Positions 57,374 to 64,000 of a DNA stretch of 64,000 nt are shown here, in pieces. Within the stretch, counting starts at the first letter, position 1; each line of letters starts with the position of its first letter. The translations under genes were made by a program, and so were the position numbers. The notes beneath the pieces were generated by a model. That model did no database searches. It was not told the DNA's origin and was given only the letters and a program-made list of their open reading frames with translations. Origin of the DNA: Gliomastix tumulicola (taxonomy: Eukaryota > Ascomycota > Sordariomycetes > Hypocreales > Bionectriaceae); NCBI GenBank assembly GCA_001599755.1, contig BCHX01000006.1, forward strand, positions 2,777,336 to 2,841,335, written 5' to 3'.

Positions 57374-57951
57374 GGTTCTGTTTCAGCTCAATAAGGGCAG
57401 TGTGTGTGGCTCGCATATGTATGCCAGAGCAAGGGAGGGAATGATAAGAGAGAGAAAAGTTTTATGTGCCGTGAACATTCCCACAAAGGGCAGACTGCAG
57501 GCCACATGGCTTGATAATGTCGAGCTGTCCACCCCCGGCCACAGCGAGCGTGGCATCGCAGCGGTGTCGGCACTTGCACTGACTAACTGCATTGGCGGTC
57601 TGCATCTTGCGTTTGCCGAGCAGGCCATGGCGTGTGGCTATTTGCGCTCAAATGTGCTCATGAAGGCACGAAAACTTGCGCATGGGATGCAGATGGGCGG
57701 ATTTGCTGCATGCGGGCCCGAAGAGGAAGGTCAAAGGACAAGGTGTCGCCTTTTGGCTCCAGAATATAGACCCTTGTTGGTGGTGTCAAGCTTGCCGATC
57801 ATGAAGCAGACATATGCTTAAATCTAGCTTATAATCGCAAAAACCAACCGTCGTCTGCATCTCGGTAAGGGTCTGGTCTTTCTTATCTTGCTTGACTACC
57901 CCTGACAGCTTATCAACTTACAGGGCATCGCTAGATACCCCCCCCATCACC
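57374..57951. promoter_or_regulatory. Shared divergent promoter, POT transporter / methyltransferase
   Basis: The 578 bp between the two start codons must hold both promoters. Sites matching the GATA-factor consensus HGATAR (AreA/NIT2 type) are visible at about 57442-57447, 57512-57517, 57882-57888 (reverse) and 57909-57915 (reverse). About two would be expected by chance, so this is only weak support for nitrogen control. Confidence 0.45.
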
Positions 57952-58788
57952 ATGTCGTCTAAGGAGGAATACCACATCGGCTACGAGGAGGACACGCTCA
58001 AGGCCTTCGAGCTGCGTAATGTCGACACCTGCCTGGGCTTCCTGCTCCCGACTCTCCAGGCTCTACCAGAAACCTTCACGCTGCTGGATATTGGATGTGG
58101 CCCGGGCAGCATCACCTTCGATCTGGCCCGGCGCTTCCCCAAGGCCAAGATCATCGGCATGGACGTCGGAGAGGAGGTCATCGGGAGAAACACGGCCAAC
58201 ATCCCGACGTCTGCGCCCAATACCGGGATCGAGTTCCGCGCAGGGAACATCCTGAAGCCCGAGACCTTCCTGTCAGCGGAGGAGATTGGCTCGTTTGACG
58301 TGGTGAATGAGCACACGACGCTGATCTGCCTGCCGGAGAACGTGCAGATGCTCCGGGTCATGAAGCAGCTCGCAAAGCAGGACGGAGGCATCGTGGCGTG
58401 CCGTGAGGCCGACGTCAAGAACCAGATTGTGTGGCCGCCAGTCCCCGAGAGCGCGGAGCTGCAGGAGCGCATCTACCACCAGCAGGGCCTGGATCTGGAG
58501 ATGGGGAGGAAACTGCTCAGCAAGGCGCTGGAGGTCGGCTTCCGCAGGGAACAGATTACGGCGTCGGCGAGTGTGCTCAGCAATATCACCGCGTTGGAGA
58601 GGAGGCTGTATGCTGGGTCGATGATTACGATGCTCGCCGACGAGACGTCCTCGTACCGCGAGGCGGCGGCCAAATTTGGATATTCGGATGAGCAGGTTGA
58701 GGTCCTGCGGAATAACATGAAGAAGCTCATGGCGGCAGATGATGGCTGGAGGCTATGCATCTGCACGGAGCTCATTTGCAGGCTCTAA
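57952..58788 (+). CDS. SAM-dependent methyltransferase (class I)
   Basis: Single exon, 278 residues, with ATG at 57952 (ATCACCATGTCG). The Rossmann core is clear: motif I TLLDIGCGPGSITFDLARRF (residues about 43-62), the acidic residue at the end of beta 2 in AKIIGMDVGEEVI, motif II-like GIEFRAGNIL, and the post-motif SFDVVNEHTTLICLPENVQM then LRVMKQLAKQDGGIVACREA (beta 4 and following). The N-terminus (EEYHIGYEEDTLKAFELRNV) and the C-terminal helices are typical of small-molecule methyltransferases of the UbiE/COQ5-like kind. The substrate is unknown. It is divergent to the POT transporter and convergent with the ATP-grasp gene (299 bp between stops), so it may act on the ligase product; that is inference. 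Confidence 0.85.
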   Translation: MSSKEEYHIGYEEDTLKAFELRNVDTCLGFLLPTLQALPETFTLLDIGCGPGSITFDLARRFPKAKIIGMDVGEEVIGRNTANIPTSAPNTGIEFRAGNILKPETFLSAEEIGSFDVVNEHTTLICLPENVQMLRVMKQLAKQDGGIVACREADVKNQIVWPPVPESAELQERIYHQQGLDLEMGRKLLSKALEVGFRREQITASASVLSNITALERRLYAGSMITMLADETSSYREAAAKFGYSDEQVEVLRNNMKKLMAADDGWRLCICTELICRL

Positions 58789-59087
58789 TGTAACAATGAA
58801 TGTTCTTCTGTCCCGTGTGGTATGGGATTTGCATAAAGAGCCCTGGTTTGCCATGCTGATGCGTCCCGAGAAGAACTTGCTCATCAAACTAAACGTTGCA
58901 CGTAAAATAAATGATCATATGCAAAAAGGATCCCCCAGAGAGGGAAGCAACAGGGCGCTGACCGAAAAGAGTGAGTCGGAGGCTGGTTGCCCGTTGGTGG
59001 AATACCGATTCGTGGTTTAGGGGCAAAAGAACACCTGTCACACTTCGACTGGAACCCACGGCTTGAGCCCTTTATCTTTGCTTCCAT
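58789..59087. other. Short convergent intergenic
   Basis: About 300 bp between two stop codons. No further element is seen; both 3' UTRs should end here. Confidence 0.5.
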
Positions 59088-61166
59088 TTACTCCTCTAAC
59101 AGTCTATAGTCGAACTTATCTCTAATCTTCTGCGCGAGCTCGAGCCACTGCTTCCTCCCTTCCCTCGCCACGACGACGATGAAGCCAATCATCCAGAGCT
59201 CACTCGCATCAGGGCCCTGGATGACATCCCCCTTTTCCTTGACGGTCTGGTAGTAGGGTACATGGTCCCGTAGATCTGGGTTGGCCTCGAGAAACTCGAG
59301 GATGGCATCTTCTGCTCCCATCACGCCCAGACGCGAGGGCGGCAGCACCGCAATACCTGAAGTGTATTGCGGCTTTCCATTGAGGAAGGGCTGCGACAGA
59401 ATCTTGACCCGGTCCGTCTCGCTGGGCCCAAGACTGAAGAGCAGACGGACCGCATAGTAGTCAACGCCGTGGAGCAGGAGCGAGACAACGCAGTTGGCAT
59501 ACCCCGGCGACCGAGCGTTGATCTCGTGTAGGTAGCTCGACGGCGGTCTCGTCGTTGCACCGTCCTCGCGTATATGCAGGTCCAGAATCCCGTTGTCCTC
59601 CCTCGGCTTGTAATAAGCTCGCGATCCGCGGACCCGGGCCTCGCAGTGGAAGACACCCGATGTGAAGCCACACCTTGTGATACTCTTCGTCAGCGACTCG
59701 CGCAGAATGGCCTTCTCATCATCGGGCAGCGCCGACGGGACATCCATCATGGTTTCCATGAAATTTGCGCTCATGGTGCCGTCGATGAGGTCGCCCGAGC
59801 ACGGGAAGTCGTCCGTGATGTTGCTGAACAGAACCTTGCCGTCGAGTATGACAAAGTCTGCGTCCACTTCGGGCCCGTCGATGTACGGCTCGACGACGAC
59901 GCGTGTGTTCTTTGCAGCTGAATCTTTGTGCCTGTCAGAGGCCCTCCTAACGGCGGTACGCAGCTCGTCCACACTGCTGACCTTGACGACGCAATCGCTG
60001 TTCCATCCCGTGCATGGCTTCACCACAAGAGGGAATTCTAGAGTACCGTTCCGCTCCTCTAGCACAGTGTCCAGCTCGTCTGCCGCATGGAGTACGAAAC
60101 TCTCCCCTTCGCTGCCGCCCATCTCCAGCTCCCTGGTCTCCCCCTTGTCGCCAGCAATGCGGTAGGCCTCTGGTGACTCGGTGGGGAGGCCCAAGATCTC
60201 ACATGCCTTCGCCACATGGGGCAAGCGCACATCTGATATGCTCACGATGCCATCAACGGGGTGCGGGTAGGCCTTCACCGCGTCGACGATACGCTGCACT
60301 AGTCCGTCGTCGCCGTCGATGCTCAGCGGGATGAAGGCCTCGCGGTAGTGGGCGTGCGGTCCTGCAGGGTCCTCCATCCAGTGGCCGGGGGCATCGACGA
60401 CGACGATGGCGACGCCGAGAGCGTAGGCGGCTTGGTAGAACTGGATGGAGGACTCAATGTTTGCACGGCCCTGGACCCAGAAGACGCGCCGGCGGGGAGG
60501 GGTGTAGGAGAGTAGGAAGGGAACTGAGAGACGGAATTGGAGGGCATCGTCGAGGTGTCGAATCAGCTCAGTTGGATCCTGTTCCTCAGTGGGCAGAGAT
60601 TGGGCGATGATGCCGCCGATGGAGTGACTGAGCAGGTCGACGAATGTTTCAGCACTGGTGACATCTTGAGATTGGGATATCGGGACCGCAGTGACTGGAG
60701 TAAGAGGCTTCATAAAGCTTCGGGTGGTGTGCCCATGCTCAAAGCCATTGAGACGGTACTCGATGAAGTCGGAGCGGGAAGGGGTGCCCGAAATCGCAGG
60801 GAAGAGTAACCGCAAGATTGTGATGACTCCCTTTTCCTTCGCCTTCGCCAAGGCGTTTGACAGGTCCGTAGTGAACAAGGAGGGATGCGTGCCCTGTAAT
60901 ATCTCCCCACTGACTTGAATGGTGTTGGGGAAGCTGCCCGCTGCCGCTGAGACGTCACCGTCACGGACGAGAAAATCCAGGGACCAGTGGCTCTGCGCTT
61001 CCCCTGCAGCTCTGGCCTGTAGGGGATGCAAGGTGGCTATTTGTAGTGGTTAGCTTCACTTCTGTCGTACTACATGGGCTCTGTTCCAACCTTTCTGGGT
61101 ACCGAGCCCCAAGGATAGGATCCAGCCGAACTCCCTGATTATATCTCCTTCTGCCGTGGATGCCAT
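59088..61166 (-). CDS. ATP-grasp ligase (amino-acid/peptide-type, CARNS- or BL00235-like)
   Basis: Two exons: 61091-61166 and 59088-61036, giving 674 residues, starting MASTAEGDIIREFGWILSLG. The intron ends TACAAATAG; its donor is either GTTGGA (61090) or GTACCC upstream (61107), both phase 1, so the first residues are uncertain. An N-terminal region of about 200 residues precedes a pre-ATP-grasp Rossmann-like part (RVFWVQGRANIESSIQFYQA, then YALGVAIVVVDAPGHWMED). The ATP-grasp fold follows: EFPLVVKPCTGWNSDCVVKV (lysine and small-residue loop), RVVVEPYIDGPEVDADFVIL (adenine hinge), SGVFHCEARVR and HEINARSPGYANC (Mg-binding Glu and Asn). These motifs fit the ATP-grasp_4 family, whose members join a carboxylate to an amine through an acyl phosphate (carnosine synthase, L-amino-acid ligases). 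The substrates here are unknown. The neighbours, a methyltransferase and a peptide transporter, suggest a peptide-like product. Confidence 0.85.
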
Positions 61167-62667
61167 CGTATCAGGATCAGAAGATGGGGGGGATGATCGC
61201 CCGGGTAGAGATGCAACTTCAGCCAGCAGAGCGTAGTGTTGGGTGGGATTAAAGGAGGACGCTATCTCCCGTATCTGGTATCTATCGCGTATGTAACCAC
61301 AGAAGTTTGGGGGCGAGGGAGCAGGCCGTCAAGTGATATCTGGCCTTCATACTGTATTTCGATATATTGGCTGCAGGCCCTCGTGGGATGGCGCCTTTGT
61401 TACTACCGCACACTCCACTTGCTCCTTCACCTGCACGGCATTCGAGGGGTAAATGTGCTCAACTTGCTCATCTTGACCCACCTCCTACAAATGCTACGTG
61501 TCGTTGCGGTTTGTCGCGGATGGCGGAAGCACGGGAAGAGGAAGTAAATCTATATAAGGGTAGGCCGTTGATACTAGACCGGAAGGGCCCGTCATCGGCA
61601 TCGGAAGGGCCGTGGAATGCGGAGGGGAGACGCGGAGGAGGCATCTCAGCGCTCCGGGCTGGAGCTATCGCTGGAGACCGGCTTCCGTATCTAGATGACC
61701 AATGATAGCCCATTCCTACTTCTGGAGGGCCCCCAAAGGGACGATGAGACAAATTGAAGAGGTCGGGGAGCAAGAAACTCGGCCGCAAGCCCGGCAATAT
61801 CGTGTATCCAGATATAAGAACGAAAAGTCGCCGTTGTGACCGACATCGCCGGCCTACGGCAGCCGGAGCACGGAGCACGGAGAACCGCCGGTGACTGTGC
61901 GGGAATGAGAATGAACCACCGAGGCGCTCAAGGAGGAAGCACACCAGGCATTCTCCCACATTTCCTCGATATCCGCGGTTCATCAACTGTCTGACTCTCT
62001 TTTCTGCCCGGCTAGGCGGCCGGTATCAGTGGTGGTCTTACCAGGGAGAGGCCGCGGGAGACGGAGGCCTGAAAGCAAGGAAGCAATCACTGGTGGGAAG
62101 GTACCCAAGGCGTCCAAGATGAGCCAAGATCATGCTTGGTACCGCCATGCCGGCTTCAGCATGCCTTATCCGTCCAACACTCGTGTGTGTGTCGGGGATA
62201 TCAGGCTCAAATACACGGCTGTGATAATCCATGCTGCCCACTGAACCCGGATACCAGTCCGACCCGGCAATATCGCCGGACCACACTCTCAATTTGGTAG
62301 CCTCGACAATATTGAAGCGTTCGGTTTTCTACCCGACGGAGAGAAGACCGGCACTTCACAGCGAGCTTCCAACCTTGTGTGTACCAATTGCTAAGGGAGC
62401 CACACTGGACACCATACTGAGATCACCTCAAACCAACCAAACGCTACAACCAGCCGGGGATCTAATAAAGCAGCCCATCCCTGAAGCGAAACCGCACGTG
62501 GAGTCCCCATCCCCGCGCTTCTCCGCGAAGTTCTACCCCGTAGTCTCCCCATGTTGGTATAAACGACTGATCGCCCCAGACTGCCACCATGAAACGCCGT
62601 TCTGCACCACACTTCGTCATCCCATCCCGCCCCCCCTAGGCCGCTTGCTCGTTGACAACCCGTGAGG
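61167..62667. other. Divergent intergenic region
   Basis: About 1.5 kb between the ATP-grasp gene (minus) and the sugar-porter gene (plus). Only short frames are seen. The leader next to 62668 is C-rich. No RNA gene or repeat was recognised. Confidence 0.5.
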
Positions 62668-64000
62668 ATGCTGAGGTCGTTCCTGAAGCCGAAGGCGGTG
62701 CAGAATGTGCACCACTTCACGACCCTGAGCAACAACACCCACCCGACCTGGTGGAAAGACGCCGGCCTCCGGAAGAATGTCTTCCACTGCGTCGGCCTGT
62801 ACTTCTGCGTCTTCTACCTCGGCTACGATGCGTCCCTGATGAACGGCCTCCAGGCCATCCCCGAGTGGCAGTCGTACTTCAACAACCCCTCCGGTAACAT
62901 CCTCGGTCTCATCTCCGCGAGTCTGTTCCTGCCCGCCATCGTCACGCCCTTCGCGGCGTCGTGGGTCAACGGCCGATGGGGCCGGAAGGTCTGCATGGGC
63001 ATCGGTTCCGTCCTGATGATTCTCGGTGGTCTCCTCAACGCCTTTGCTCCCAACCTCGGGACCTTCATCGGCGGCCGAGTCATCATCGGCGCGGCTGGCC
63101 CCTTCGGAAAGATCACGGGTATCGCTCTGCTGCAGGAGATTGCCCACCCTCGACTTCGACCGTATGTCGCGACGGCGTACTACAGCAACTACTACTTCGG
63201 TCAGATTGCCGCCGCATGGTTCTGCTATGGCGTGCTGTCGTGGCACACAACGGATTGGAGGTGGAGAGCCCCGGCTCTCTTCCAGATCTGGGCTCCCGCT
63301 GTTGTCCTCGTCCACCTGTTCTTCATACCCGAAAGCCCGCGATGGCTCATCGATCACGACCGGTCCGAGGAGGCGATGAAGATCCTCGCCAAGGAACATG
63401 CCAACGGCGATCTCAACGACGAGCTGGTCCGCTACGAGTTCGACGAGATCTGCCACGCGCTCAAGTACGAGAAGGAGAACCAGAACGCCAGGTACATCGA
63501 CTTCCTCAAGACACCCGGCAACAGGCGGCGACTGCTCGTCCTGATCACCATGGGAACGGGATCTAACTGGGTCGGCAACGGCATCATCGCCTACTACCTG
63601 TCCCCGGCCCTGAAGCTCGTCGGCATCAACAAGCCGGACCAGATCGCCGGCATCAACGGTGGCCTGGCGATCTGGTCTCTCATCTGGGCCTACGGCGGTG
63701 CCATGAGTGCCGAGCGTGCTGGTCGCCGAGTCCTGTGGATTACCGGCACTGCCGGTATGTGCGCAACGTACATCGTCATGACTGGCCTGAGCGGCTCGTT
63801 CGCCAGCAACCCGTCGCACTCGCTGGGCATTGCTGTGGTGCCGATGATGTTCATCTACAAGTCCTTCTACTGCATGAGTTGGTCGCCGCTGCCGTTTGCC
63901 TACGGTGCTGAGATTCTGCCGTACAACATGCGACTCAAGGGTCTGAGTATCGAGCTCAGTGTCCAGAGTGTGGCGCTCACCTTCAACCAATGGGTGAACC
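62668..64000 (+). CDS. MFS sugar porter (hexose/disaccharide type), 3'-truncated by window end
   Basis: ATG at 62668 (TGAGGATGCTGAGG) opens a frame that is uninterrupted to the window end (444 codons), with no intron seen. The sugar-porter signatures are all there: GYDASLMNGLQAIPEWQSYF (TM1, G-Y-D), SWVNGRWGRKVCMGIGS (loop 2-3, G-R-x-G-R-K), GRVIIGAAG, the PESPRWLIDHDR motif at the end of the first half, then AERAGRRVLWITG (E-R-x-G-R-R) in the second half and PFAYGAEILPYNMRLKG near the end. The TM spans in between are normal. The order and the FNNPSGNILGLISASLF stretch fit fungal lactose-permease-like or hexose transporters. Specificity cannot be told. It is divergent from the ATP-grasp gene, 1.5 kb away, so co-regulation is possible but not shown. 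Confidence 0.9.
   Translation, partial: MLRSFLKPKAVQNVHHFTTLSNNTHPTWWKDAGLRKNVFHCVGLYFCVFYLGYDASLMNGLQAIPEWQSYFNNPSGNILGLISASLFLPAIVTPFAASWVNGRWGRKVCMGIGSVLMILGGLLNAFAPNLGTFIGGRVIIGAAGPFGKITGIALLQEIAHPRLRPYVATAYYSNYYFGQIAAAWFCYGVLSWHTTDWRWRAPALFQIWAPAVVLVHLFFIPESPRWLIDHDRSEEAMKILAKEHANGDLNDELVRYEFDEICHALKYEKENQNARYIDFLKTPGNRRRLLVLITMGTGSNWVGNGIIAYYLSPALKLVGINKPDQIAGINGGLAIWSLIWAYGGAMSAERAGRRVLWITGTAGMCATYIVMTGLSGSFASNPSHSLGIAVVPMMFIYKSFYCMSWSPLPFAYGAEILPYNMRLKGLSIELSVQSVALTFNQWVN

Noticed and set aside
62617..63990. 457-codon minus-strand open frame
   Set aside because: Antisense to the sugar porter, which has all its family motifs. The antisense product has none.
1..64000. CRISPR array, prophage or bacterial operon signals
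   Set aside because: No regularly spaced repeats and no Shine-Dalgarno-linked gene runs were seen. The spliceosomal introns show nuclear fungal DNA.

Overview
The window is nuclear DNA from a filamentous ascomycete (Pezizomycotina), most likely a Sordariomycete. The reasons are many short spliceosomal introns (about 50-110 nt, GTAWGT-type donors, CTAAC/CTGAC branch sites), GC-rich coding exons with pyrimidine-rich leaders, and fungal-only families: two HET-domain proteins, a PD-(D/E)XK_12-type protein, an AA9 lytic polysaccharide monooxygenase, DUF3638/DUF3645 and Pho80-type cyclins. No ribosomal RNA, CRISPR array or intact transposon is visible. One ambiguous base (53280) and two single-base homopolymer frameshifts suggest a draft-quality assembly.

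Left part (1-27.7 kb), accessory in character: the 3' end of a giant DUF3645/DUF3638 gene (1-2450), a small three-helix membrane protein (2736-3382, minus), a PD-(D/E)XK_12-like protein (4622-5850, minus), an intron-containing tRNA-Ser(GCT) (6575-6679, minus), a membrane-ankyrin-SPRY giant in nine exons (7931-14383), an unknown 276-aa protein, a mitochondrial-looking ThDP enzyme (17316-19655), a Pho85-type cyclin (21979-23040), a HET-ankyrin protein (23800-26019), and an F-box-like protein with an apparent frameshift (26822-27653, minus).

Middle (27.7-49.9 kb), gene-poor: a 6.4 kb stretch without a convincing gene, a 372-aa low-complexity fungal protein (34046-35164), another 3 kb empty stretch, a 1401-aa unknown protein with an N-terminal Cys/His motif (38163-42624, minus), a second HET protein (42848-45161, minus), a secreted AA9 LPMO (45656-46398, minus), and 3.5 kb without a gene.

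Right part (49.9-64 kb), transport and metabolism: a DHA1-type MFS exporter, a secreted LVIVD/choice-of-anchor-B protein, and then a compact group made of a POT/PTR2 peptide transporter, a SAM methyltransferase and an ATP-grasp ligase, followed by a sugar-porter MFS gene that runs off the window end. The transporter-methyltransferase-ligase trio (55329-61166) is the best candidate for an undescribed system: a small non-NRPS route that could make, methylate and move an amino-acid or peptide-like compound. That is inference from gene content and layout. Exon boundaries were read by eye from splice signals and reading-frame agreement; each spliced model closes in frame except the two frameshifted ones noted.
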